This document shows positions 43,511-52,522 of a stretch of 64,000 nucleotides of DNA, piece after piece. The notes under the pieces are model-generated. The model was given only the letters and a program-made list of their open reading frames with translations, did no database searches and was not told where the DNA came from. Source of the stretch: Aidingimonas halophila (GTDB lineage Bacteria > Pseudomonadota > Gammaproteobacteria > Pseudomonadales > Halomonadaceae); NCBI RefSeq assembly GCF_900106955.1, contig NZ_FNNI01000002.1, positions 434,001 through 498,000 of the forward strand, in the 5' to 3' direction. How positions within the stretch are numbered: the stretch's first letter is position 1; the number at the start of each line of letters is the position of its first letter. The translations under genes were made by a program, and so were the position numbers.

Positions 43511-43563
43511 GATAATTAACCTCTGAAAATTGACGTCGATCGTTCAGTCAGCCGTTCGAGCGG

Positions 43564-43592
43564 CGAACTGCCGCCTTGATGGCGGCAGTTCG
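43564..43592. other. Intercistronic hairpin between rpsB and tsf
   Basis: CGAACTGCCGCC (43564-43575) and GGCGGCAGTTCG (43581-43592) make a perfect 12-bp stem around a 5-base loop, 3 bases after the rpsB stop. No U tract follows on the minus-strand RNA. In E. coli the rpsB-tsf spacer also holds a strong hairpin; it may cause partial termination or protect the rpsB 3' end. Confidence 0.6.
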
Positions 43593-43595
43593 GCA

Positions 43596-44327
43596 TCACT
43601 CGGAGACTTCGTCGGTTTCGGAGACTTCGACGAACTCGTCCGGGCGCCCTTCTTTCGCTTTGGCACAGGAGTCGGCAATAGCCTGCACATAGATCTGGAT
43701 GGCACGAATGGAGTCGTCGTTCCCCGGAATGACATAGTCGACGCCATCAGGATCGGAGTTGCTGTCGACCACCCCAATCACCGGAATACCCAGCTTGTTG
43801 GCTTCATTGATGGCGATACGCTCATGATCGACATCGACGACGAACAATGCGTCGGGCAGACCGCCCATATCCTTGATACCGCCCACGGAGCGTTCAAGCT
43901 TTTCCTGCTCGCGGGTTGCCATCAACACTTCTTTCTTGGTGAGCTTCTCGAAAGTACCATCGCTGTGCATGGCTTCCAGTTCACGAAGCCGCTTGATGGA
44001 CACGCGAATGGTCTTGAAGTTCGTCAGCATACCGCCGAGCCAGCGATGGTTGACGAATGGCTGACCGACACGAACGGCTTCTTCCTTGATGATCTTGCTT
44101 GCGCTGCGCTTGGTACCAACGAACAGAATCTTGTTGTTGGACGCCGCCATCCTTTCGACCACACCGGCGGCTTCATTGAGTGCCGGCAGCGTATGCTCGA
44201 GATTGATGATATGAATCTTGTTCCGCGCACCGAAGATATACTTGCTCATCTTCGGGTTCCAGTATTTGGTCTGGTGACCGAAGTGGGCGCCCGCCTTGAG
44301 CAGGTCACGCATATTGACTTGTGCCAT
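43596..44327 (-). CDS. rpsB: Small subunit ribosomal protein S2
   Basis: 243 residues. Conserved: [22 protein letters not shown] at the N-terminus (as [20 protein letters not shown]), [30 protein letters not shown] and [21 protein letters not shown] (as [14 protein letters not shown]). The ATG at 44327 has AGGAG 7 bases upstream. First gene of the rpsB-tsf operon; S2 represses its own operon in gammaproteobacteria through the leader, which is structured here too. Confidence 0.99.
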   Translation of the reverse strand: MAQVNMRDLLKAGAHFGHQTKYWNPKMSKYIFGARNKIHIINLEHTLPALNEAAGVVERMAASNNKILFVGTKRSASKIIKEEAVRVGQPFVNHRWLGGMLTNFKTIRVSIKRLRELEAMHSDGTFEKLTKKEVLMATREQEKLERSVGGIKDMGGLPDALFVVDVDHERIAINEANKLGIPVIGVVDSNSDPDGVDYVIPGNDDSIRAIQIYVQAIADSCAKAKEGRPDEFVEVSETDEVSE

Positions 44328-44354
44328 GGATGACTCCTAATGAATCGGGTTAGG

Positions 44355-44430
44355 CCTCCATACACCCCATGGATCCGACCGACAGGCATCCGCCTGGACG
44401 GCACCCGGGACCATGTGCCGGTGTATGTGT
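44355..44430 (-). promoter_or_regulatory. Structured rpsB mRNA leader, probable S2 autoregulation site
   Basis: Long-range pairing of CATACACC (44359-44366) with GGTGTATG (44420-44427) encloses two smaller hairpins: CAGGC-ATCC-GCCTG (44383-44396) and GGCAC...GTGCC (44400-44419). Together they form a compact branched structure 30-100 bases upstream of the rpsB start. S2-binding leaders with conserved stems are known for gammaproteobacterial rpsB-tsf; I infer equivalence from position and shape, without an alignment. Confidence 0.55.
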
Positions 44431-44518
44431 GTGATTTCAGGCATTTTGCTTGCAAGCTCGCCAGTATCGCCCCGGCCCCATATAACGGGCAGGTAGCGAT
44501 TGCAGGAAAGCGCGCAGA

Positions 44519-44547
44519 TTTATACCATAGTTCAGCATCAATTTGAA
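44519..44547 (-). promoter_or_regulatory. Promoter of the rpsB-tsf operon
   Basis: On the minus strand TTCAAA (44547-44542) and TATAAA (44524-44519) are 17 bases apart. The bases after the -10 are TCTGCGCGC, a GC-rich discriminator as found in growth-rate-controlled ribosomal promoters. Transcription would start near 44512, giving a leader of about 185 bases. Confidence 0.55.
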
Positions 44548-44618
44548 GCCAATAGTCCGCCCATGACGCCATCCTCACGATGGCCAGGACTAATCTCACC
44601 TTCCAGATTCGAGATTGC

Positions 44619-45410
44619 ATGAACATTCCCATCAAGACACCTGACGAAATCGAAAAAATGCGCGAAGCCGGCCGCCAGGCCGCTCGTGTACTGGAAATGC
44701 TGACCCCACACGTAAAGGCGGGTACCAGTACCGGAGAACTCGATCGGTTGAGCTACGATTTCATCGTCAATGAGCTGGGCTCTTCACCCGCCCCGCTCAA
44801 CTACCATGGCTTTCCCAAATCGATCTGCACGTCGATCAATCACGTGGTCTGTCATGGCATTCCCGATGACGCCAAGAAACTGAAGAAGGGCGACATCATG
44901 AATATCGACATCACCGTCAAGACCGCCGACGGCTACCATGGTGATTCCAGCATGATGTTCATCGTTGGCGAGACCATTCAGGGCGAACGCTTATGCCGTG
45001 TCACCCAGGAGTGCCTGTACAAGAGTATCGCCGAAGTCAGGCCCGGCGCGCGGCTCTCGGATCTGGCGCGAGTCATCGAGCAGCACGCCGACGCCAATGG
45101 CTACTCGGTGGTGCGCGACTTCTGCGGTCACGGTATCGGCGCCGGCTTCCATGAGGACCCGCAGATCCTGCACTACGATGGCTATGCGCCCGGATCGGAC
45201 GTGGAGCTCGCCGAAGGCATGTGCTTCACCATCGAGCCGATGATCAATGTCGGCGATTATCGCACCAAAGTCTTGCGCGATGGGTGGACGGCCGTCACCA
45301 AGGACAAGAGCCTATCCGCTCAATGGGAGCACACCTTGCTGGTCACCGCGACAGGAGTAGAGGTGCTCACCGCCCGCGCCGACGAAGACTTGTCGTTCCT
45401 CGACGGCTGA
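44619..45410 (+). CDS. map: Methionine aminopeptidase type I
   Basis: Removes the initiator Met; 263 residues from ATG 44619, which gives MNIPIKTPDEIEKMREAG as in known Map proteins; the ATG at 44580 would add a non-conserved tail. The five metal ligands are visible in context: Asp in MNIDITV, Asp in YHGDSSMMF, His in FCGHGIGAGFHEDP, Glu in FTIEPMINVG and Glu in QWEHTLLVT. Divergent from rpsB, as in E. coli; glnD starts 2 bases after its stop. Confidence 0.97.
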   Translation: MNIPIKTPDEIEKMREAGRQAARVLEMLTPHVKAGTSTGELDRLSYDFIVNELGSSPAPLNYHGFPKSICTSINHVVCHGIPDDAKKLKKGDIMNIDITVKTADGYHGDSSMMFIVGETIQGERLCRVTQECLYKSIAEVRPGARLSDLARVIEQHADANGYSVVRDFCGHGIGAGFHEDPQILHYDGYAPGSDVELAEGMCFTIEPMINVGDYRTKVLRDGWTAVTKDKSLSAQWEHTLLVTATGVEVLTARADEDLSFLDG

Positions 45411-45412
45411 CC

Positions 45413-48088
45413 ATGTTACTGCACCATTACCGCCACGTTCCCGACGACGGCCTGCTCGATATCGACGGCTTTCGTACTGAACTCGCCGGCAGCCGGTCAC
45501 CCATCGCACCTTTCAAGGAAGCACTGCGCGAGATCCAATCGCGCCTGGATGCCCGCTTCCGAGCAGGCGCCGATATTCGCGATCTGATTTACGGTCGCGC
45601 CTGGTGTCTCGATCAGTTACTGAGTGTTGCCTGGTCACAATATGACTGGCCCGATGACGGGATCGCACTGCTGGCTGTCGGTGGTTACGGACGGGGAGAA
45701 CTGCACCCCCACTCCGATATCGACCTGCTACTGCTGCTCGAGAACGATGACGACGCGCCTTACCGTGAAGCCCTGACAGGGTTCGTCACCTTTCTCTGGG
45801 ATATCGGCCTGGAAATCGGTCACAGTGTACGCTCGCTCGATGATTGCGAGCGCGAGGCGCGCGACGATGTCACGGTAATCACGAATCTGCTGGAGACGCG
45901 CACCCTGGCCGGCCCTGAACGACTGCGAGAGAAGATGCGGGAGCGACTTGCCACGCATCGGGTCTGGCCGGCAGACCGCTTTTTCGAAGCCAAATGGCAG
46001 GAACAGATCGCTCGCCATTACCGCTATAACAACTCCGAATACCACCTCGAGCCCAACATCAAGAGTTCACCGGGCGGATTACGGGATATTCAGATGATCG
46101 GCTGGGTTGCCAAGCGGCATTTCGGTACGCTGAGCTACGAGGATGCCGTCAACAACGGTTTCATGAATGATGCCGAGTTGCGCATCCTCAGTCAGGGGCA
46201 AGCCTTTCTCTGGCAAGTGCGCTACGCCCTCCACATGTTGACCGGGCGTGCTGAAGACCGACTGCTGTTCGACCACCAGCAAGCCGTTGCAGAGCTCTTC
46301 GGCTATCGTGATACACCTGAACGCCTCGCCGTCGAACAGTTCATGAAGCGTTATTACCGCCATGTCACTGCGCTGGCGGGACTCAATGACATGCTGCTGC
46401 AACATTTCGACGAAGTGATCCTGCGTGCCGATGAAGTCCTCGAGACCAAGCCGCTCAACAGCCGCTTCGAAATCAAGGGCGGTTACATCCAGGCTCGCCA
46501 TCAGAATGTCTTTCACTACCGTCCGGCAGCACTGCTGGAACTCTTCCTGTTGATGTCACAGCATCCCGAAATCGAGGGAGTGCGGGCTTCGACCATTCGC
46601 TTGATCCGCGACAATCGCCACCGGATTGATGATCAGTTCCGGGACGATGTACGCCACCAGAGCCTGTTCATGGAGCTGCTTCGCTCCGGCGGCAACGTGG
46701 CCCGGCAACTACGCCGCATGAATCGTTATGGTGTGCTGGGCAAGTACTTGCCGGAATTCGGCCAGGCAGTCGGCCTGATGCAACACGACCTCTTTCATGT
46801 CTACACCGTGGATGCGCACACATTGCGTCTGCTGAAGGTCGTGCAGCGCTTTCGCGAACCCGAAGGGCGTGATGCCTTCCCGGTTGCCGCGGTACTGGTA
46901 CATCAGTTGCCGAAGCTCGAATTGTTGTGGATCGCAGGCCTTTATCATGACATCGGCAAGGGGCGAGGTGGTGATCATTCATTGATCGGCGCCCGGGACG
47001 CTGAGGCGTTCTGTGAACGTCATGGCCTGTCACCACGAGACACCCGTCTGGTGAGCTGGTTGATCGAGCATCATCTGTTGATGTCCAAGACCGCTCAGAA
47101 ACGCGACATCAGCGATCCCGACGTCATACGCGACTTCGCAGCCCAGATGCGTGATGAAGTACACCTGGATTACCTGTACGTTCTGACCGTTGCCGATATC
47201 AATGCGACCAATCCATCCTTGTGGAACGGCTGGCGAGCGATACTTCTGCGTCAGTTGCATGCCGAAACCAAACGGGCGCTGCGACGCGGCCTGGAAAACC
47301 CGCCGGATCGCGATGACTGGGTTCGCGAAACCCGCGCGGAAGCGCGTAGCCTGCTATCCACGGTCGGAGCTGAGCTGAATCGAGTGGATAGGCTGTGGGA
47401 ATCGTTGGGCGAGGATTACTTCCTGCAATACGCACCCAGCGAAATCGTCTGGCAGACCCAGGGAATCCTCGACCATGGCGGCTCTGTACTTCCCTTGATC
47501 CTGACCAGCGCACCGGCTGAAGATACTGCGGAAGGGGGAACCAAGGTATTCATTCACACCCGTTCGGCGGATGACCTGTTCGCAGCGACAGCAGCCGCCA
47601 TGGAACAGCTGGGGCTATCGATCCATGATGCCCGCATCGCGACGTCCAGCAACAATTGGACACTCAACACCTTCATCGTGCTCGATGAGCATGACGAGCC
47701 AATCCGCGACCCGGCGCGCCTGGAAGCCATCCGTCATTACCTGGTGGAAGAACTGGACGACCCCGACGACTATCCTCAGATAGTCACCCGGCATACACCA
47801 CGACAACTCAGGCACTTCCAGGTCCCGACACAGGTCGCTATCGAACAGGATCCAGCCAATGAACGCACCATGCTGGAACTCGTGGCTCCGGACCGTCCAG
47901 GGTTGCTGGCACGTATCGGACGCATTTTCATGGAACAGGACATCGCCTTGTCCACAGCCAAGATTGCCACGCTTGGTGAGCGCGTCGAAGACGTCTTCTT
48001 CATCACCGATAAAGCGGGGCATCCCCTCCTCGACCTTGAACGCCAGGAGCAGTTACGCAAACGATTGATCGAGGTACTGAGCGTTTGA
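45413..48088 (+). CDS. glnD: Bifunctional PII uridylyltransferase/uridylyl-removing enzyme
   Basis: Nitrogen sensor that adds UMP to PII proteins when glutamine is low and removes it when high. 891 residues from ATG 45413, 2 bases after map; the frame open from 45221 overlaps map. Domains in order: nucleotidyltransferase with GGYGRGELHPHSDIDLLLL near residue 90, an HD phosphohydrolase with YHDIGKGRGGDHS near 511, and two C-terminal ACT domains (about 700-780, VFIHTRSADDLFAATAAAM, and 815-891, LVAPDRPGLLARIGRIF) that bind glutamine. The glnD stop overlaps the -35 box of the next promoter. Confidence 0.98.
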   Translation: MLLHHYRHVPDDGLLDIDGFRTELAGSRSPIAPFKEALREIQSRLDARFRAGADIRDLIYGRAWCLDQLLSVAWSQYDWPDDGIALLAVGGYGRGELHPHSDIDLLLLLENDDDAPYREALTGFVTFLWDIGLEIGHSVRSLDDCEREARDDVTVITNLLETRTLAGPERLREKMRERLATHRVWPADRFFEAKWQEQIARHYRYNNSEYHLEPNIKSSPGGLRDIQMIGWVAKRHFGTLSYEDAVNNGFMNDAELRILSQGQAFLWQVRYALHMLTGRAEDRLLFDHQQAVAELFGYRDTPERLAVEQFMKRYYRHVTALAGLNDMLLQHFDEVILRADEVLETKPLNSRFEIKGGYIQARHQNVFHYRPAALLELFLLMSQHPEIEGVRASTIRLIRDNRHRIDDQFRDDVRHQSLFMELLRSGGNVARQLRRMNRYGVLGKYLPEFGQAVGLMQHDLFHVYTVDAHTLRLLKVVQRFREPEGRDAFPVAAVLVHQLPKLELLWIAGLYHDIGKGRGGDHSLIGARDAEAFCERHGLSPRDTRLVSWLIEHHLLMSKTAQKRDISDPDVIRDFAAQMRDEVHLDYLYVLTVADINATNPSLWNGWRAILLRQLHAETKRALRRGLENPPDRDDWVRETRAEARSLLSTVGAELNRVDRLWESLGEDYFLQYAPSEIVWQTQGILDHGGSVLPLILTSAPAEDTAEGGTKVFIHTRSADDLFAATAAAMEQLGLSIHDARIATSSNNWTLNTFIVLDEHDEPIRDPARLEAIRHYLVEELDDPDDYPQIVTRHTPRQLRHFQVPTQVAIEQDPANERTMLELVAPDRPGLLARIGRIFMEQDIALSTAKIATLGERVEDVFFITDKAGHPLLDLERQEQLRKRLIEVLSV

Positions 48089-48113
48089 GGCGTCTTGCCG
48101 GCTTCCCTATAAT
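48085..48113 (+). promoter_or_regulatory. Promoter of the dapC cluster
   Basis: TTGAGG (48085-48090) and a perfect -10 TATAAT (48108-48113) are separated by 17 bases. The -35 box includes the TGA stop of glnD. It lies 72 bases before the dapC start. Confidence 0.7.
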
Positions 48114-48185
48114 CGTCTGGTTCGTCTCGATTCATGACGCATCATCAACGACCATACGCGTTCCCACGAGGATTCCTGGCCACCC

Positions 48186-49391
48186 ATGAACCCTGATCTC
48201 GACGCCCTGCAGCCATACCCCTTCGAGAAGCTTGCCGCACTGAAAGCCGCTGTGACGCCTTGCCGGGAACTGGCGCATATCCCATTGACCATCGGTGAGC
48301 CACGGCATCCTCCATACGACAAGGCACTGGCAACCCTCGCGAGCCATTTGCATGAATTGGGAAGTTACCCTGCGACAGCCGGGTTGCCGGAATTACGCCA
48401 GACGATCGCCGACTGGGTGACGAAACGCTTTGGCCTGACAGGTATCGATCCTGAGACCCAGATACTGCCGGTCAACGGTACTCGTGAAGCGATCTTTGCT
48501 TTCGTCCAGGCGACTCTGGACCGCTCTCGCCCGGCCCATGTCGCCGTACCGAATCCGTTTTATCAGATTTACGAGGGGGCGACCCGACTTGCGGGAGGTA
48601 TACCACTGTACCTCGATTGCCACGCCGAGAATGATTTTCGCCCCGACTTCCAAGCCATTTCGGCAGACACTTGGCGCAATACGCAGATCGTGTTCCTCTG
48701 CTCTCCAGGCAATCCGACCGGTGCCGTCACGCCCCTGAACGAATTCCGGCAACTGGTCGAACTCGCCGACGAATACGACTTCGTCATTGCATCCGACGAG
48801 TGCTATTCCGAGCTCTATCTTGATGAGAATGCGCCGCCCGCCGGCCTTCTGGAAGCCTGCAACGCGATGGGACGGCATGACTACCGGCGCTGCCTGGTAT
48901 TCCACTCGCTATCCAAGCGCTCCAACCTCCCCGGCCTGCGTTCCGGCTTCGTGGCCGGGGATGAACGCTTGATTACGCCGTTCAAGCGCTATCGGACCTA
49001 TCATGGCTGTGCCATGTCACTGCCATTGCAACGGGCATCGATCTCGGCTTGGCAGGACGAATCTCATGTCCGTGCCAACCGTGCGGCGTATCGGGAGAAG
49101 TTTGCCGCGGTCACCGAGATACTCTCGCCGGTCATGGCATTTCCCACCCCCAGGGCCAGTTTTTATCTCTGGCCCGCCGTACCGGATGGCCAGGATGAGA
49201 CATTTGCCCAACGGCTCTACGCTGACATGCATGTCAGCGTGCTTCCGGGACGTTACATGGGCCGCCATCGTGCTGATGGCTACAACCCCGGGAACGGCCG
49301 GTTGCGACTCGCCCTGGTCGCCGACCTTGACACGACGGTCGAAGCCGCACAGCGAATACGCCACTTCATCGAAAGAGGACTCGCATGCTGA
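48186..49391 (+). CDS. dapC: Succinyldiaminopimelate transaminase
   Basis: PLP-dependent class I/II aminotransferase, 401 residues, producing N-succinyl-LL-2,6-diaminopimelate for lysine and peptidoglycan. Features: the DapC-type opening MNPDLDALQPYPFEKLAAL, substrate region SYPATAGLPELRQTIADW, NPFYQIYEGATRLAGG, CSPGNPTGAV, and the PLP lysine in FHSLSKRSNLPGLRSGF. Context with dapD and dapE fixes the function better than sequence alone, since ArgD can also do this job in other species. The last 7 bases overlap the next gene. Confidence 0.94.
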   Translation: MNPDLDALQPYPFEKLAALKAAVTPCRELAHIPLTIGEPRHPPYDKALATLASHLHELGSYPATAGLPELRQTIADWVTKRFGLTGIDPETQILPVNGTREAIFAFVQATLDRSRPAHVAVPNPFYQIYEGATRLAGGIPLYLDCHAENDFRPDFQAISADTWRNTQIVFLCSPGNPTGAVTPLNEFRQLVELADEYDFVIASDECYSELYLDENAPPAGLLEACNAMGRHDYRRCLVFHSLSKRSNLPGLRSGFVAGDERLITPFKRYRTYHGCAMSLPLQRASISAWQDESHVRANRAAYREKFAAVTEILSPVMAFPTPRASFYLWPAVPDGQDETFAQRLYADMHVSVLPGRYMGRHRADGYNPGNGRLRLALVADLDTTVEAAQRIRHFIERGLAC

Positions 49392-49729
49392 CTCTGTATG
49401 TCATCAAGTCCTGCGATACTTGTCGCAGAGCCCGCAAGGCGCTTGACAGCCTCGGTCTCGAGTACCACCTCCATGACCTGAGAGGCGATGGGCTGACAGC
49501 ATCGATGCTGGATACCTGGCTTAGCCATGTTCCCGCACTGGACATGCTCAACAAGCGCAGTACGACATGGCGATCTCTCGATGAGCACAGCAAAGCCTCG
49601 ATTGACACGGATAGTGCCAGACAGCTCATGTTAGAGCACCCAACGCTGATCAAGCGCCCACTGCTGGATACCGGTGACACCATCATGATCGGTTATCGCG
49701 ATGGTGATTATGACGAGTTGTCCGGCTAG
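49385..49729 (+). CDS. yffB: ArsC/Spx-family thioredoxin-fold protein (YffB type)
   Basis: A 114-residue protein of the arsenate reductase (ArsC)/Spx family. It starts LTLYVIKSCDTCRRARKAL, with a CxxC where many YffB proteins have a single Cys, and ends with the family block HPTLIKRPLLDTGD. The conserved TTWRSLDE segment is also YffB-like. In E. coli yffB sits directly before dapE. Structural work on this family suggests a glutathione-dependent thiol reductase, but no physiological role is known. It overlaps dapC by 7 bases, so it is co-translated with the lysine genes. Confidence 0.88.
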   Translation: MLTLYVIKSCDTCRRARKALDSLGLEYHLHDLRGDGLTASMLDTWLSHVPALDMLNKRSTTWRSLDEHSKASIDTDSARQLMLEHPTLIKRPLLDTGDTIMIGYRDGDYDELSG

Positions 49730-49785
49730 CTTATACGACCCCGGTATGTTGAGACACAGCCCTATTACCTTATGGAGACAGGCCC

Positions 49786-50811
49786 ATGTTGAGTTTTGCA
49801 CTCGGAATCGGAAACCAGAATACACAAGGTGACTGGTTGGACATTTATTATCCGGCCCCCCTCTTCCAGCCCGATGACAGCTTGGTCAACGCCGCACGCA
49901 AGGCCCTCGATGCTCCGGATGGCAAGGCGGCGATCAGTTTTCTACCCGAACATTGCAGCGATTTGGCTGCAGCGCTGAAAGACGCCGGTCATGCAGAGCA
50001 GGCCGAACTGGCCGAATCCCTGGCAAACAGCACGCGCCCTCTCGTCGCCATGTTTCTGGACAGCGACGAGCCCCCGGAATCGGCTCCCGAAGTCTATCTC
50101 AAACTGCATCTGCTTTCGCATCGCCTGGTCAAACCCCATGACCTGGATCTGACAGGCATGTTCGGTTTGCTCCGCAATGTCGCCTGGACCAATGAGGGAC
50201 CGATCGATGTCGAGGAACTGGCGGCGCGCCGGCTTCAGGCAAAGCTGGAAGGACGCAACTTGTCGGTGGACTGCATCGACAAGTTTCCCAAGATGGCCGA
50301 TTACGTCGTGCCACAAGGCGTCCGTATCGGTGATACGGCGCGTGTACGCCTCGGCGCCTACCTTGGTGAAGGGACAACAGTCATGCATGAAGGCTTCGTC
50401 AACTTCAATGCCGGCACCGAGGGCCCCGGCATGGTCGAGGGTCGCATCTCCGCTGGTGTCATGATCGGCAAGGGGTCCGATCTGGGTGGCGGTTGCTCGA
50501 CAATGGGAACGCTGTCCGGTGGAGGCAATATCGTCATTCGCGTTGGTGAAGGCTGCCTGATCGGCGCCAATGCCGGTATTGGCATACCGCTGGGGGACCG
50601 CTGCACCGTGGAGGCGGGCCTCTACATCACCGCTGGCGCCAAAGTCGCGGTTCTCGATGAACAAGGACAGGAAGTCAAGGTCGTCGCCGCCCGGGAACTG
50701 GCCGGTCAGAGCGACATGCTCCTGCGCCGCAACTCGACCAATGGTCGTATCGAGTGCCTGACCAACAAGAGCGCCATTGCCCTGAACGAAGCGCTGCACG
50801 CTCACAATTGA
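49786..50811 (+). CDS. dapD: Tetrahydrodipicolinate N-succinyltransferase (long type)
   Basis: Adds succinyl from succinyl-CoA to tetrahydrodipicolinate. 341 residues, the longer type found in Pseudomonas and relatives rather than the 274-residue E. coli type. N-terminal part begins LSFALGIGNQNTQGDWLDIYY; the left-handed beta-helix repeats run from about 170 to 290 (VRIGDTARVRLGAYLGEGTTV, as IGDTARVRLGAYLGEGTT), with MVEGRISAGVMIGKGSDLGGG and IGANAGIGIPLGDRC. GGAGA lies about 10 bases upstream of the ATG. A palindromic hairpin follows the stop. Confidence 0.95.
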   Translation: MLSFALGIGNQNTQGDWLDIYYPAPLFQPDDSLVNAARKALDAPDGKAAISFLPEHCSDLAAALKDAGHAEQAELAESLANSTRPLVAMFLDSDEPPESAPEVYLKLHLLSHRLVKPHDLDLTGMFGLLRNVAWTNEGPIDVEELAARRLQAKLEGRNLSVDCIDKFPKMADYVVPQGVRIGDTARVRLGAYLGEGTTVMHEGFVNFNAGTEGPGMVEGRISAGVMIGKGSDLGGGCSTMGTLSGGGNIVIRVGEGCLIGANAGIGIPLGDRCTVEAGLYITAGAKVAVLDEQGQEVKVVAARELAGQSDMLLRRNSTNGRIECLTNKSAIALNEALHAHN

Positions 50812-50818
50812 TACCAGA

Positions 50819-50838
50819 GCGCCCGCCATGGCGGGCGC
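50819..50838. terminator. Palindromic hairpin between dapD and dapE
   Basis: A perfect 20-base palindrome, GCGCCCGCCA followed by TGGCGGGCGC, just after the dapD stop. The following sequence (CGACTCTTTGACAC) has only a weak U stretch. Probably a partial terminator or mRNA stabiliser within the dap cluster. Confidence 0.5.
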
Positions 50839-50871
50839 CGACTCTTTGACACCGACCTGCCGGAACCCATC

Positions 50872-52035
50872 ATGCCCGACACCACTACACCCGACAGCGC
50901 CAGCCTGTCACCGACGCTGGCACTGGCCTGCGAACTCATGCGTCGCCCGTCGGTTACACCCGACGACGCCGGCTGTCAGGACGTCATCGCCATGCGTCTC
51001 GAACGACTGGGCTTTCACCTCGAGCGTTTGCCCTTCGGCGATGTAGAGAATCTATGGGCGGTTCGTGGGCATCACGGCCCGGTACTCGCTTTTGCCGGAC
51101 ACACCGATGTCGTGCCAAGCGGGCCGGAAGTGCGCTGGCAGCATCCACCGTTTTCACCGCATATCGACGCGGAAGGCATGTTGTGGGGGCGCGGCGCAGC
51201 CGACATGAAAGGAAGCCTGGCGGCGATGGTGACGGCCGTTGAACGCTTCGTTGCCACGCACCCGGAACATCCAGGCAAGATAGCCTTCCTGATCACCTCC
51301 GATGAGGAAGGCCCGGCCATCGATGGTACCCGGGCCGTGGTCGAGCATCTTCGTGAACAACACGATCGCCTCGATTACTGCATCGTCGGCGAACCTTCCT
51401 CGACAACCCGCATCGGTGACACCATCAAGAACGGGCGTCGTGGATCACTGGGAGGGGTACTGCACGTCAAGGGCACACAAGGCCATGTCGCCTACCCACA
51501 TATGGCACGCAACCCGATCCATGAAGCCATGCCAGCCCTTGATGCCCTGGTCAGTGAGTGTTGGGATAGCGGCAATGACCACTTCCCCGCCACCAGTTTT
51601 CAGATCTCCAATATTCGTGCAGGGGGCGGAGCCACCAACGTCATTCCAGGAGAGCTGGATATCATATTCAACTTCCGCTACTCCACGGAAGTCACCCATG
51701 AACAATTGCAGGAGCGCACTGAGGCGATACTAACGTCTTATGGGCTCGACTACCGCCTGGAGTGGACGCTCAACGGCGAACCCTTCCTGACGGATCACGG
51801 CGAATTGATCGATGCCACCATCGCCTGTACAGAAGATGTCGTGGGTCGGCGCCCGCAACTTTCTACCGCCGGTGGAACATCCGATGGCCGCTTCATTGCC
51901 TCCCTGGGCAGTCAGGTCGTTGAACTCGGCCCACTCAATGCCACCATCCATCAGGTCGATGAGCGTGTCCGTGCGGATGACCTGGAGCGGTTGAGTGACA
52001 TCTACGAAGCGATACTGTCACGCCTGCTCGTATAA
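50872..52035 (+). CDS. dapE: Succinyl-diaminopimelate desuccinylase
   Basis: Dizinc M20-family hydrolase of lysine and peptidoglycan synthesis; 387 residues. Metal ligands appear in [14 protein letters not shown] (His, then Asp of the D-x-V pair), [15 protein letters not shown] (Asp), [13 protein letters not shown] (catalytic Glu and ligand Glu) and near the C-terminus [13 protein letters not shown] (His). [22 protein letters not shown] is the lid/dimerisation segment (read as [16 protein letters not shown]). Completes the dapC-dapD-dapE series here. Confidence 0.97.
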   Translation: MPDTTTPDSASLSPTLALACELMRRPSVTPDDAGCQDVIAMRLERLGFHLERLPFGDVENLWAVRGHHGPVLAFAGHTDVVPSGPEVRWQHPPFSPHIDAEGMLWGRGAADMKGSLAAMVTAVERFVATHPEHPGKIAFLITSDEEGPAIDGTRAVVEHLREQHDRLDYCIVGEPSSTTRIGDTIKNGRRGSLGGVLHVKGTQGHVAYPHMARNPIHEAMPALDALVSECWDSGNDHFPATSFQISNIRAGGGATNVIPGELDIIFNFRYSTEVTHEQLQERTEAILTSYGLDYRLEWTLNGEPFLTDHGELIDATIACTEDVVGRRPQLSTAGGTSDGRFIASLGSQVVELGPLNATIHQVDERVRADDLERLSDIYEAILSRLLV

Positions 52036-52059
52036 TTCGTCCGCGCACCGGAGACCCCC

Positions 52060-52446
52060 ATGGAACGCTACCCGGACATTGAAATCTATCTGGCCGAGGC
52101 ATCGCTCGACGTCCTTGATCAATGGCTCACCGAACGCCTGGAAGCGCCATCCTTATCCCGTGTCGGCAAGCGTAAATGGCGTACTGTCGGCTACTATGAC
52201 GGTCAAACCGTTCCGATACTGCTGATCGAACAAGCCGCCGACGGTTTTACCAGCCTCTGGTTCGATAGCCACTCGACGCCATGGCCCCGGGATATCGATT
52301 GTGCACGAGAAATCGTTGAACGGTTCGGCTGTGAAGTTCGCTGCTCCCTGGGCAGTTGGCAGCCCGGCGATGATCCGGATCGTTTCCTCCAACTTCTCCC
52401 CAGCGGCGAAGAGCGGGAAATCGATTGGCCTGATTCAGGGCAATAA
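52060..52446 (+). CDS. Conserved hypothetical protein downstream of dapE
   Basis: A 128-residue acidic soluble protein with no signal peptide or membrane segment. I do not recognise its family. Visible features: EIYLAEASLDVLDQWLTERL at the N-terminus, Trp-rich stretches (LWFDSHSTPWPRD, LGSWQPGDDPDRF) and an acidic end (EEREIDWPDSGQ). The ATG has GGAGACCCCC upstream and lies 24 bases after dapE, so it is probably the last gene of the dap transcript. Codon use is like its neighbours, and the clean ribosome binding site supports a real gene. Confidence 0.75.
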   Translation: MERYPDIEIYLAEASLDVLDQWLTERLEAPSLSRVGKRKWRTVGYYDGQTVPILLIEQAADGFTSLWFDSHSTPWPRDIDCAREIVERFGCEVRCSLGSWQPGDDPDRFLQLLPSGEEREIDWPDSGQ

Positions 52447-52461
52447 CGTCACATGTCGTAA

Positions 52462-52492
52462 AACACCCCACCAGTCTTGCCGGCAGGGTGTT
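52462..52492. terminator. Bidirectional terminator-like hairpin
   Basis: AACACCC (52462-52468) and GGGTGTT (52486-52492) form a 7-bp stem with a 17-base loop between two convergent genes. On the minus strand the stem is followed by TTTTACG, so it may end the cold-shock gene transcript. Confidence 0.5.
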
Positions 52493-52522
52493 GATCGAGA
52501 GCAAACAGGGTGGGAACCGACG

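Noticed and set aside
42236-43519. 427-codon plus-strand open frame opposite pyrH and tsf
   Set aside because: Shadow of two conserved genes; composition (His, Arg, Gly, Leu) is that of a reverse frame and no motif is seen.
43530-44333. 267-codon plus-strand open frame opposite rpsB
   Set aside because: Fully antisense to a ribosomal protein gene, with no ribosome binding site or recognisable domain.
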